A stretch of 64,000 bases of DNA, taken from the NCBI GenBank assembly GCA_024500155.1, contig CM044877.1:69582001-69646000 (forward strand). The letters run 5' to 3'. This DNA comes from Chenopodium formosanum. Lineage: Eukaryota; Streptophyta; Magnoliopsida; Caryophyllales; Amaranthaceae. Positions 43,635-54,823 of this stretch are shown piece after piece. The notes beneath the pieces were generated by a model that was given only the letters and a program-made list of their open reading frames with translations, ran no database searches and was not told the origin of the DNA. The stretch's first letter is position 1. Every line of letters starts with the position of its first letter. The translations under genes and the position numbers were made by a program.

Positions 43635-46089
43635 CACTAGTGGAAAATTTGTCATTTGTAACACCCTATTTGTAACAGGCATGATAAATTTCGTTACAAA
43701 AAAAGTAATTGTAATGGGCAAAATATATTAACGTTACGGAAAAAGTCATTCGTAACGGGAAAATAATTATTCGATACGAATAGTTAATAATCGTAACGGG
43801 CAATTAAATGCACGTTACGAATAATTAATATTTGTAACGGACAAATATTAAGTCCATTACGCGGTTACAAGGTTTGCTAGTCAAGTGCTAGGGTTTTATT
43901 TTCTAAATCTCTTTCTCAGCTGCTTTTGTACCTCAACGCCCTCCTCTCTCTTTCATCCTTTCTCTTATCTTCTTTCTCAATATCTCTCTCTCCTCCTTCC
44001 TGATCTTCTTTCTCTTCTTCCTCTATTCATGTTCACGGCGCATCGGTCGGTCCTAGAAACGGCGGCAATGGCGGGCTGAATCGCTGCTCTAAGTTTTTGT
44101 AGCCGAATCGCTGCTCTCCGGTGTACTATTCTGGTGAAGAAGATGATGCAGCGGCGGATCTGGTGTTTTCCTCAACGAAGTTTTCTTGGTTATTTCCCCC
44201 TTTTTTGGATTTTTTATTAGATTTGATTTTTTTTTTTGTAAATTTTTTGTGTTTTTGAGATTTTAATTTTTTTTTTTTATTGTTTGGAGCTGATTAGGTG
44301 AGAAGGGAAGTTGAATCTGAGTTCTCTGCATGTATTCAAAAGCTTCTCGAATTTCATCTCACTCCAACTGCTTGTATTCTGCAAATTTGTGTGTTTTCTT
44401 TAAAAAAAAATTTATTTTGTTTTTGTGCTGTTTTTTAGGGTTTAGATGCGCGATTTTGCAGAGATCTGTTTGAGTTGATTTCGATCTAAAAGGTAAAATT
44501 TGATTTGTATTTGTTATTTAGAATTTATTCTCTGATTTTTCTCCTGTGTACACTGAGATGTTAATGGAAGATTGATGATATATAATTGGGCAATAGTTAA
44601 TTTTATTTAATTTAATGGGATGTGAGGGGAGGTTTCAAGGTTAGTACAGCTCCATCTTCATATGTAGCCGCTTCATTTTAGTTGTATTTGAAGTATGTTT
44701 ATATGAATTTTGGAGTTAAAGTTGCTTAGAGTCTTCTTCTTAATTTAATCTTGTTTTTAAAAAGTGATAAAATAAAGAGAACCACCTGACATTTTTTCCC
44801 CTCTTTGTTCAATTGAAACTCAATGTTGCTTGTTTCTTTTGACTATGTGCATGAACAATTTTTTTTCACTATCAGTTGGATACTATGTAAAAGGAGTTAA
44901 GGAATCATTTTTCTTAACCTTTTCTGAAAATCATGTGTAAAAGGAGTTAAGATATAGATTAAAAGAGTTAAGATACAAAGATCAAAGGAATCATATTTCA
45001 TATCTTTTATTGAAAGTGCATTTGTCTTTTTCCGTTTTTTTAACCTTTCAACTGATATTTAACCTTTAGAGAGGGAATTATATCACAATATACATGATTT
45101 TATTGTGGTAAGCTTGATTCTGATTACAATTACAAGAATTGTCTTTACTTGATTCAGAAAGTGTTAGTTGTACAATATAGGGCAATGTTTATCTTACTGC
45201 ATATAGGGCCTTGTTTAAAGTGAGGCCCTCTAATTTGGATCATACTCTGATTGTAGAGAAATTGAAGCACAAAAGAGCATTTCTGGAGCAAGGGGGTGCC
45301 CAGTGCCTTGTGATTCCTTGTCATTTGTTGCATTCATGACCCCATTTAAAATTAAACTTGAGCTTGAAGTTTGTTCACTATTTTGTTGATTAAACTTGAA
45401 TTTTATTTGCTATTTTGTTGATTAAACTTGAAGATTGTTCGCTATTTTTTCATTTCTTCGCTATTTTGTTGATTAAACTTGAAGTTTAAACCTATCAATC
45501 TGGCATTTTTTATGACCCCATTTAAAATTACGTTTTACATGTTGATCTATTCAAATCAAACTGTGTCATGGGGTTTGTCCAGCACACTCCCTGCATTGCA
45601 CTATTGCAGTAACAAAATTTCAAGTATTGACTAAATTTCCTGGTCTCTGTATGAGTTTCAGTGCCTAACTTGCCTGATTTGTTTGTACATCGGATCATAT
45701 TCACGTCAAAAAATTTCATTAGCTTATTTGCCGATTGTATACTGCTTACACACATAAGATTTTGAGATATTGGTGACTTATGGATTTCAAATTGTGTAGT
45801 TTGAGTAAAAACCTTGTTCTTGATCTAAACTGCTCTATTGTTAAAACATTGAGCATTGTGTGTTCGTGTGACTGTGTGTGTCTCATTTGTTGATAATCTT
45901 GCTGATTTAATATGGCTTTGCTGGATTGTGTGTGTGTGTGTGACTGTGTGTGTGACTTTAGTAGAACATTCTGCACTTATTGTTACTTTATCATCACTTC
46001 CATTGGCTTTCCCACTAGCACATTAATATCTTTCTTTTTTGGCGAATATTGTATAGTTTTAAATGCTTACTGCTGTTCTTTTAATACTT

Positions 46090-46463
46090 GCATAGAGCTT
46101 ACAAGTTCTGCACTTGCGAAGACCAGAGAACCTAAGCCAGTGGCGTGTTGTGAGGTTCAATCGTTGTGCATGAATATGGACATAAATGGCCTGAGATCTT
46201 ACCTGATCAAGCTACACTGCAAGGAAATATATAATATGCGTGATGAGATTTCTGATTCTCTTCAGTTGTCACCAGATCAAGCAAAGCTTGTTTTTAATGT
46301 GATTCAAAGTTTTTACGAGTTGGTTGAGTCAAAAAGTACACTTAGTAATGTCTGGTCTTTAATCTCAATCCCAATTATTATAATGTCTGGTGTTTCCTTT
46401 GTGAAGCTCGACTATATAGGGTTGATGAAGCTAGGAAATGATATCTTGAGGTTAGTTTGTTAA
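46090..46463 (+). pseudogene. Captured FRIGIDA-like gene fragment in CACTA-3
   Basis: The plus frame contains EVQSLCMNMDINGLRSYL, then MRDEISDSLQLSPDQAKLVF, then IQSFYE. This matches the start of the FRIGIDA domain (an LC..MD..GL...L lead, then a run like AL..SPDPAKLVLDAI.GFY). After FYELVES the similarity fades, probably into intron or diverged sequence, and the frame stops at 46463. FRIGIDA-like proteins act in chromatin control of flowering in plants; this is a partial copy inside a transposon, not a functional gene. Confidence 0.55.
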
Positions 46464-46695
46464 AATTAAAGTTCTGAATGCTTGCAATTCAATGCTTAAA
46501 TGTCTATGAACACTAATGTTACTGTTTAGTGATTACCACTAGTTCTGTTTTCTGTATCTGATTAACCATGACTGAAATCAATCATTACCTTGTTTTTTTT
46601 CATTGAATAATTTATGAATGAAATTACAAATCTATGAAATTTAATGGTTTTTGTAGCTAAGCGTTGATTAGTACTATATTATAGATTTATAGTTT

Positions 46696-46888
46696 CTTGC
46701 TAATGTGCGAAATGAGTTGGATAAATATAAAACTTGATTTATACTTGAGACCCTACAAAATGTGCTTATGAAATGGAATTGATTATTGTGGATTTTACTG
46801 ACTTTAAACTGCTGTATAGAAGTATTATATTCAATTCTGAAGGCTATTATTGTTTGAGGAATGAGTTTTCCAGTTTGTGGAATGAATA

Positions 46889-46956
<68 letters not shown>

Positions 46957-47143
46957 TTGCTAATGTGCAAAATGAGTTGGATAAATATAAAACTTGATTT
47001 ATACTTGAGACCCTACAAAATGTGCTTATGAAATGGAATTTGATTATTGTGGATTTTACTGACTTTAAATTGTTGTATAGAAGTATTATACTGAATTCAG
47101 AAAGCTATTATTGTTTGAGGAATGAGTTTTCCAGTTTGTGGGA

Positions 47144-47198
<55 letters not shown>
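46696..47198 (+). repeat. Tandem duplication of 260 bp, each copy ending in an (AT)n microsatellite
   Basis: Copy 1 starts at 46696 and copy 2 at 46956 with CTTGCTAATGTGC. Each runs to an AT run: 46891-46954 (32 units) and 47147-47198 (26 units). A diverged third fragment may be at about 48885-48935. It lies between the two captured gene pieces. Confidence 0.9.
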
Positions 47199-47201
<3 letters not shown>

Positions 47202-47472
47202 AAAATGTATATCTGCCAAAAAGATGTGATGGCTGCTTGTGTAACTGGAGGTCTGGAGCTACATCTGTATTTTAAAGAATTTACATACTGATTGGGTCTT
47301 TAGGCTATGTGATGCATATCCAATTTTTTTATATGTCTTTTCTGAATGCCTTTCGTGCATTTATTTCAAAATTTGAACTCTTGCATTCTCCATCCCTACT
47401 ATTTGTTTCTGTCTTTAGGATCCTTAGTGCACTTGTACTCTGGTGTAATAGGATACTGTTATTTTCTTTTAG

Positions 47473-47856
47473 TGAAGGAATCCACATAAAGAACTTGATA
47501 CTTAATGATCTCTATTATCATCTGCAAGGAGAGGTTGAGGAACGTGACATTGAGCATGGTGCATTCAAGGAGCTTTCCCGGTTCTTCTCTAGCTCAAATC
47601 TTCTGCAAATTTACCAGAAGAAGTGTGTTAATGACTACTCAGCAGGAGCCAACAATGCTTACCTATTTGATCTTTGGCGCCACCAACGTGACATTGGCCT
47701 TTATTTTTGGGATTGCTCAGAATGGAAAGCGTTAAAAAAGATAGCGGAGAATACATTGTTTTATGTGCAGCGTGCCAACTCCATGCATTTAATCCTCAGT
47801 TCAAGCTCCCAGCGTTGCGAGCTTTTGTAACAATTTTAACTCTCGATATGGGGGAT
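47473..47856 (+). pseudogene. Captured NUP205-like exon in CACTA-3
   Basis: The exon runs from an acceptor (TTTTCTTTTAG, 47472) to a consensus donor (GTAAGT, 47857). The coding sequence includes HGAFKELSRFF, LQIYQKKCVND, NNAYLFD and WDCSEWKALKKIAE, and then, in another frame, KLPALRAFVTILTL. This combination resembles the N-terminal part of plant nuclear pore protein NUP205. A frameshift near the end (about 47770-47800) makes it a pseudo-exon. The original gene would encode a scaffold nucleoporin of the inner ring. Confidence 0.6.
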
Positions 47857-50198
47857 GTAAGTTTCTGGCTTTCCTTATTTTTCTTATGTTATCATTATCT
47901 GAGTTTTGGGTAAGTTCTGCATAGTCATAAAAGATTTGATTACTATGATTAGTTCTTTAGTGTGGTTCTTAAGGATAGCCATTTGGAATGTGCATTTGCC
48001 CACTTCTCTGTGAGTACTCAGTGAGCATTTATCTTCTATGATTTCAATTGTTCAATTTGGTTGAATTCTGCAATTACATGTTTACTTCTATAGTGTCTAT
48101 TTTACAAACATGCATTGAACAATCCTCAATCCTTTTTTCTAAAGGTTTTCTTTCCTATTTCCAATTGGTCTTTTTAATTGCTTACTCTTCTTCCTCCCAA
48201 TTTCATATTTCTACTTCAAATTGAGCTCACACCCTCAATTATCCACCATCTCTATCAACTTCAAATGCCCGTGTCGCTGCTATTGTCGTAAACTAGGTCA
48301 GTGAGCACTGGATTGCAGTTTTCAGAATGAATAATTAATACTGAAACAATCAGTTAATTTTGCTAGAATAATTTTCATTCTATACTCAAACAAATTTTAG
48401 TTAATGAACTTGCGTAAATTTGCTAGAATAATTTTAATTAATGAACTTGCATAAATTTGCTTAATTTTATTAGGTTTATATCTTGTATTAGTTATGTGAT
48501 ATTCATTTTAAAAATGGGTTGGACTTTAGTACTGAACTTGCATAATTTTGGTTGAAAAGAGGTTTATTGTATAGACGCTCAGATACTAGGAGTTGTCAAG
48601 CATTGATTGATAGACAACCGACTTTAGCGCATAGCCGCAGAACATAGAACTGGGTATAGCTAAAAAGGTTAATTAGAGCCTTGCTGGTTTTCTGATATAG
48701 AATTCAGAAGTTCATTGGCTAAATTATGGGATGCTACTTTTTCTTTCTTTTATCATCATCTCAAAGTTATAAAATATCATATGACTGACTTTATGTTGCT
48801 GTAAAATGAAGCACATCTGACAAACTATTTCAATCATACTACATCAGGATTGAATGTAATCACTCATCCTTACTCTTGAAATGTAATTGATTATTGTGAA
48901 TCTTATTGACTTTAAACTGCTGTATGAGGTATTATATGTAATTTTTTTGTTACTGGGTTTGATTACCATAGAATAAACACATACAATTTCTTTCACAAGT
49001 TGTTATTCTTTAGTTCAAGATTGGGGTTCCTGATAAAGTGCGCTCTATATATGTTTTTTTTTTTTTGTGTATTTTTGCGATTTTGATTATGATTTTTTAT
49101 GGTTTGGAGTTGTGATTAGGTGAGAAGGTAAGAAGGGTTTGGGAGCTTAGCTTGATTATGCTGAAGAGGCTTAATTTTCCAAAAGGTTAACAACAATAGG
49201 GGGGTCTTTGCGCTATTGCTCAGTGTGGGTCTCTTCGTTACAAGCTTCTTGGAGTCGCTCTGCTGTTAAAAGGTATATAGATTGTTAAACATCCGTTTTT
49301 TTCATTGAATTACTTGATTCAAATTGATACAATTTGGGTTGCTTTTGATTTATGGATATGTTTCTTTTTAGGGTTTATTTGAGGAGTGTTTTGGGTTCAT
49401 CTAGAGTTTGCCACTCGACTGCCATCCCTGCTGCCCCACCATATCCCGTGCTCCTCCTCGCAGCTTAGTTTTTTACTGTAAAATAATCGAAGTAGTGTTG
49501 AGCTAGTTGATTATTTTAATTATTAGGTGATAATTATTAGCTTGGTTTTCTACTGTAAAATATTTTTTTTTATTTTAATTATTAGGTGATAATTGAACTT
49601 TGATGATTGTATATGAGATTTTCTACTGTACCATGCATTAAACATAATTTCTCTCATTAGTTAATTCATAAAATGATTGTGCATGCAAAGCTATAAGAAA
49701 TCCAGCATGAATGTGCTGGATTTTTTTTTTTAAAATTGGGCACACAGTATTCGTAACGAGCAGATACATGCCTGTTACACATAACAAGGTATTCGTAACG
49801 GGCAAAACATATGCATGTTACGAATAACAGGGTTATTTGTAAAGGGCTTTTGGATGCCCGTTACGAATAACGGGATTATATGTAACGGGCTTTTGGATGC
49901 CTGTTACGAATAACGGGGTTATTCGTAACGGGCACCTGAAAGCCTGGGGCACTTGAAGTGCTCGTTACGAATAAGTTACTATTTGTAACGGACGGTGCCC
50001 GTTACGAATAACAATGCCCATCCGTAACGGCTGCATACGTAACGGATGGGCCCTTTTTTCCCGTTACGGATGACCTTTTTTCCACTAGTGTTACAAAAGA
50101 TTAGAGCGGATTTGGTTGAAAGGAAATGACCAAGCTCAAAGTTCGGAGAAAAACCAAGCAACAGCGGCAGCAAGAGCAGAATAGGGAAGACCTGACTC

Positions 50199-50275
50199 CA
50201 GCGCCAGACAATGACATCCAGCGACTGGCAACAGGTTTCAACGTCTGGCGCTAGACCCCAGCGTCTAGTGCCAGA
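50199..50275. repeat. GGCGCC-word cluster, 3' part of AD
   Basis: Decayed words AGCGCC, GGCGCT and AGCGTC. The position matches the cluster upstream of BC's antisense gene 2, although AD has no such gene. Confidence 0.6.
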
Positions 50276-50518
50276 GATATTTCAGCAGCGACAGAGCTCG
50301 AAGCCTCTCAGGATGGTTACTTCGACCTCGTACAACAATTTCGGGTTCCTTGGTACGCCAGTTAGCCCCTATAAGCAAATTGACATGATTAGTAGCCGGC
50401 TTGATTACAATCGTAGTAAGTGATTGACCTGACAAAAAATCGTCTCACTTAGCTTAAGCGCCTAAAACACTAGCTCATTACAAGCACCAACGTATCGGTT
50501 TAAAAGCAAGCACTTAAA

Positions 50519-51310
50519 CGACAATATTTCCAAATATGGATTGTCGCGCATTCTTCTTAAACGACAATATTTCCAAATATGGATTGTCGCGCATTCTTCT
50601 TAAACGACAATTTTTCCAAAAATTGGATTGTCATCCCCAACTGAAAATATTTCCAAAAATGGATTGCCGTGCATTTTCTTCAAACGACAATTTTTCCAAG
50701 ATTGGATTGTCATCTTTGGCAAAGTTTCCAAGTGTGGATTGTCGTGCTCCTTCTCTGTTTGGCAATTTTTTCCAAGTTCGGATTGTCATCGCTGGTAAGT
50801 TTTCCGAGATTGGATTGTCATACACCCAGTTCCCTATGGCAAACCAAAGGATTGTTGTAGGTCTCTGTTCATCATAAATTTCAGTAAAGGTTCCTCAACG
50901 TGGATTGTCATTAATTTCAGTAAGTGGCAAATTTTCCCGAAGTGGATTGTCGGTCGACTCTTTTTTGCAAATGTTCCAAGACGCGGATTGTCAATTGTGG
51001 CAATATTTTCCTAAAAGGATTGTCGCATAGCGTTGGCAAATTTCGAAGGTGAATTGCTTTCAAGAGTTATATTCCAAGATGTGGATTGTCGATCGTAGAA
51101 AAATTCTTATGACAGATTGTTATGAAGCATTGACAACTTTTCCCAAAAAAATTGGATTTTGGCAAATTTTCCGAGATACGGATTGTCACTTCACCGTAGC
51201 AACATTTCCAAGGATGGATTGTTACGAAGCATTGACAACTTTCCCTAAATCGGATTGTCATACATCATACAAGAGTTGTGTTGGCAACTATTCCCAAAGA
51301 AAAGAGGATT
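50519..51310 (+). repeat. Degenerate minisatellite with GGATTGTC core
   Basis: About 17-19 units spaced 35-60 bp. Each has TTTCCAA(G)A followed by a few bases and GGATTGTC. The first two units (50519-50603) are nearly identical at about 43 bp; later ones diverge in length but keep the core. BC has no equivalent array at this position. Confidence 0.85.
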
Positions 51311-52613
51311 GTCATCACAGCAAAAGGCACCGACACACTGGTTCATTCAGAAAAGGCACCGACATACTGGTTCATTCAACGAAAGGCACCGACATACAGG
51401 TTCAAAGCAGCAGAAGCGCTGACGTATAGGCATAGCAGAAGCAAAGTTCAAGCAAGCTTTTAAAGATCGACAATTGGAGGTCTTCGATAATTTCCTTTGG
51501 AATATTATCACAACAAATGAGGATATCTTCAAGCGAGGATATCTTTTGCAACATTCCCTAGCTTGCGGAGAGTTGTCACAAACAACTGAAGGTGATTTCA
51601 AGCAAAGTTGTCTTCGATCGTGTTCCCTAAGATGTGGAAGATGGTCACAAAGCGGAAGAGGATCGTTTTAAGCAAAGCAATCTTCGATAGTGTTCCATGG
51701 CTTTCGGAAGATTATCAAGGCAAAAATTGGAGGCAGTTACAAGCGTAGCAGTCTTCAAGCAGGATGGCATTCTGTAGCTTGCAGGAGGTTGTCAAAAATA
51801 CAGAAATACAGCAATACAGCAGCTAATCGGATACTTTAGAGACGTGTGCTCGACGGTGCAAGATACGTGTTTCTTAATTTTTTTTATCTGTTTAACTAAC
51901 GCTAGTTTGTAGGTATCGGCATTACAAGAATGATTTAGGATCGCAGAACGTCCTGAATCATTCTCCGTCCCTATCGCTACTTTGACTTTTATTTTCGAAA
52001 CTTGCGTTTCTCCAAACTCAGTCAAAGTGGGGGGTTCTGTAGACACCCATTTGTGTCTCCCCAAAACCAAATCTAGTGATGAGTATCTTCCACGTCGAAT
52101 CATAATCGAATGAAGTGAAAGTGTGGAAAGTTTAGTGTTGCAGAAAGTTTTAATTTCTTTTCTCATCTCTCTGTTTTTTTAAAATCTATTTTAAGAAAAC
52201 AGCCAATCTAGTTTTGTTGGTCCATGATATGGGTCAAACAATAGTGTAATGTGATAGGGCTTGAAAAGAGCTTTCCAACGATATATTATAGGCCCAATTC
52301 CGATGAATATTGAGGAAGTTATGGCCAAATTACTGAACTGGGCCTGGTTTGAGCCTTATATGCGGCCCAATGATCTAGGGGAGGGCCTAATATAGATTTA
52401 TCATTCCTAATGCAATTAGGAATGGTTTTAGTCTTCTAGATTCTTCTAGAAGGTTCTTTTCATTCCTAATTCAATTAGCATTGATAAATTGACTTTTGTT
52501 GACTTTTTAGAGTTTTAATCAGAATAAAAGAACGTTTTTGAGGAAAATACGATTTTATCCTCCTGTACAGCAATTTCTATCTGATTTTTAAGAAAACGCG
52601 TCATTTTCTTAGT

Positions 52614-52704
52614 CAGCGCCAAACGCCAGCTGTAGCGCCTGACGCTACGCTTGGCGCCTGGCGCTAGCCTTAGCGTCTGGCGCTAACGTCAGCGTTTGAC
52701 GCTA
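52614..52704 (+). repeat. GGCGCC-word cluster, LTR-D
   Basis: Better preserved than its LTR-A partner: TTGGCGCCTGGCGCTAG is intact here and partly mutated at 18860-18880. Confidence 0.8.
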
Positions 52705-52763
52705 ATCTCGTTTTTTGCGTCAGAACTCTGTTTTTGATGTTTTATCTTTTTGGCTGATTTTTC

Positions 52764-52772
52764 TATAAATAG
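52764..52772 (+). promoter_or_regulatory. TATA box of LTR-D
   Basis: TATAAATAG, about 60 bp after the GGCGCC cluster. This 3' LTR promoter would read outward into 53.9 kb and beyond. Confidence 0.7.
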
Positions 52773-54373
52773 CTTCTTAAAAACTCCGTTTTCATTCACC
52801 AATTCTCTCTCTCTCACCAACTCTCATCAAGAATTTCTTGATTCTCTCTCTCTCTTTCTAGCCTAGCTTTTTACAAACACAATTCCTCATACATTAGCAC
52901 TAGAAACATCTAGCATAATTTGAAGTTGCCTTCGCCCTAGACGTGAAAGGTTTTAATATTTATGAGGGTTTGGTCCCAAATCTCTATTTCAATTATTTAA
53001 TTTAATTGTTTTAATTATTATTTTCCTTGAAGTTACTAACGTGTGTATTTTGTTATTAGAAAGAGGTACGAGGCATCAAAATAAGTATTTTAATGGTTTA
53101 ATTGATATTATGATATAGAAATCTTGTTTAGGTTGTTATTATGATATTCCTAGTATCATGTCTAGGGTAAATTTAGTACTAAATATGATTGTTATGATGC
53201 CTTTTATGTTTTTCCTAATATTTATGATTATTAGTATCATGTTAGGGCTATATATTTGATTTTTATTGTTTAGTGACATGCTAGGGTTTGTTATTAATCT
53301 TGTTAGTATCATGCCTAGGATCTTGATATTCTTATGCTTTAACATGATTCCTGATTATTTTATCCTTATTATTATTTTTGTTTATAATTTATTGTTAATA
53401 TATTTATTATTTATTGCATGATCACACCTTTTATGCATGTTTAAAGGGAATTCGTACTTGTAATCATGCTTAATAAGATAATTAATAATCTTGTTTAGGG
53501 TTAATATGATTATAATTCAAGTGATCACCAATAATAGATTTATTTGTGCATTAATATTTAACCAACATAGATAAACAGGTTTAGGGTTAATCCTACTGAT
53601 TGCATGTTAGTCAGAAAGCGCACATGAATACGATCAGAATAAAGTAGAGGCCTATTATTAGGGCAAGTTCAATCTCTTTTAGGTTGGATTTGTACCTTCA
53701 TCCCCGAACCCTATTTGGTTCAAGACCTTATGGAGTTGACGATCTCTTGGATCGTTAAGGGGTGTAACCTTCACCTCGTGAACGGTTTACAAATTCCTAA
53801 AAAAACTTGTTGGCGACTCTTTTGCTCTATCTTCTTTCCCTTTGGACGCCAGCGTACTTTAGTGTATGATTAAAGTGGGGTTCAAGCTGGTGATTAATGC
53901 TTGAAATATTCCCTATAGTGTTACACTTGTTAAAACACGACAACATTTGGTAAGTGTAACCTTTATTAAAACACATATAGAGTAATAAAATAATCATTAA
54001 TATTATGAGTAAATTAATATAAAAATATAATGTGACCAATGATTATAATTTTTTTTTACATTGTACCAAATGAAAAATGAGAAATTAAAGATGGGTGTTG
54101 CAAAGATAACTTTTCAATTGAAATTAAAGCATATATTTAATTCTAAAGCTTCAATAAACAAAGATATTGGAAATTGACCCTTGTTTTCTTGGTAGTTGGT
54201 TTTCTAGGTAGTTTTTGGTGGGGCTTAGGGTTTCGTGGACCGAAAACATGTGATTGGTTTGATGTCGATATGAGGGGCCAATTTCTGGAGTGGTTTTGGG
54301 TAGGGGTTGGGGGGTCGAGTTTTGGTAAATGGGTGGATCGGAGGGGTATGGTAGGGTGTCAAGTGGTGGAAAT

Positions 54374-54462
54374 GAGAAGGAATGGGGGAAGAGAGGAGGT
54401 CGTGGTGGGGGCGCGGGGGGTTGGGGGGTGGGGTGGGGTGGGGTGGGGGCGTCGTCGATGAT
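54374..54462 (+). other. G-rich tract with G-quadruplex potential
   Basis: Several G runs of four to six separated by one or a few bases (GGGGG, GGGGGG, GGGG, repeated GGGGT). Open frames across it are a by-product of the skewed composition. Confidence 0.6.
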
Positions 54463-54823
54463 CGGGATGTCTAACTAGAGGTAGGGTCACCACCCCCTTA
54501 CTAGCAGCCCCCTCCCCTTCCCCGGCGATGGGGAGGAAGGGGGTCAAATGAGAAGAGCCTTATAATGAGAAGAATGAGAAGGAATCTCATTCATTGAAAT
54601 AGAAAGATCTAATGACTCTAATGACATACTTCACTAATGGCAAAACCGTAAATGTTGTAAAAAAAATTGTCATTTCATTATTTCCTCACGTGTTCATCTT
54701 CCTTTCATTTCCTCCATACATTCCCCCATTTTTTTCTCTGATTTCTTTTTCCATCTATTTCTCTTTCTCTCTCCTCCCATTCATGATTGCTCTCCTTCTA
54801 TGTGAAATTTTTTCTGTGGAGGC

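Larger units (their letters stand above)
43635..50090 (+). mobile_element. CACTA-3, non-autonomous, with captured gene fragments
   Basis: CACTAGTGGAAAAT at the left end and TTTTTCCACTAGTG at the right end, 6456 bp, TSD TTA at 43632-43634 and 50091-50093. Subterminal GTAACGGGCA inverted units lie at 43655-43870 and 49750-50080. The inner hairpin AATCCAGCA..TGCTGGATT is at about 49696-49723, and a CT-rich leader at about 43930-44030. The interior carries FRIGIDA-like and NUP205-like exons. A leader-type segment (TTTGGAG, TGATTAGGTGAGAAGG) occurs twice, at about 44285 and 49105, so the cargo itself was partly duplicated or captured twice. Confidence 0.94.
50094..52037 (+). other. Internal sequence of element AD, 3' part, with polypurine tract
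   Basis: Noncoding. Homologous to 38680-39890 of BC: shared GTTCCTTGG, GTTAGCCCCTC/TA and CTCACTTAGCTTAA segments. Contains a GGCGCC cluster remnant (50199-50275), the GGATTGTC array (50519-51310) and ends in the polypurine tract AAAGTGGGGGG before LTR-D. Confidence 0.7.
18253..53917 (+). mobile_element. Element AD: non-autonomous Ty3/gypsy Tat-type derivative (no gag-pol), interrupted twice
   Basis: Its LTRs, 18253-20130 and 52038-53917, are nearly identical in U3 (both have CTAGTGATGAGTAT) and downstream (both have GTCAGAAAGCGC). A perfect TSD, GTGTT, lies at 18248-18252 and 53918-53922. Internal AD sequence is 20131-21720, 41875-43634 and 50094-52037. Subtracting BC, CACTA-3 and their TSDs leaves about 9.05 kb. 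The internal parts align to BC's leader, post-pol motif, the spacer between the antisense genes and the pre-LTR region, but gag-pol and both antisense genes are absent. This is a large retrotransposon derivative (LARD-like) that would need proteins from a BC-like element. Confidence 0.85.
52038..53917 (+). repeat. 3' LTR of element AD (LTR-D)
   Basis: TGTAGACACCC to CCCTATA, about 1.88 kb, highly similar to LTR-A along its length. Contains a GGCGCC cluster (52614-52704) and TATA box. Followed by TSD GTGTT. Confidence 0.92.

Noticed and set aside
45912..46100. Start of the long frame before the FRIGIDA-like part as an N-terminus
   Set aside because: It is a cysteine-rich translation of a TGTG repeat and T-rich intron-like DNA; the coding similarity begins only near 46090.
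51049..51463. Overlapping 126- and 61-codon frames in AD
   Set aside because: They run through the GGATTGTC array and CACCGACATA repeats; the repeats explain the open frames.
54174..54461. G/W-rich 95-codon frame
   Set aside because: Open only because of extreme G skew; no homology to a known domain and no splice or start context.
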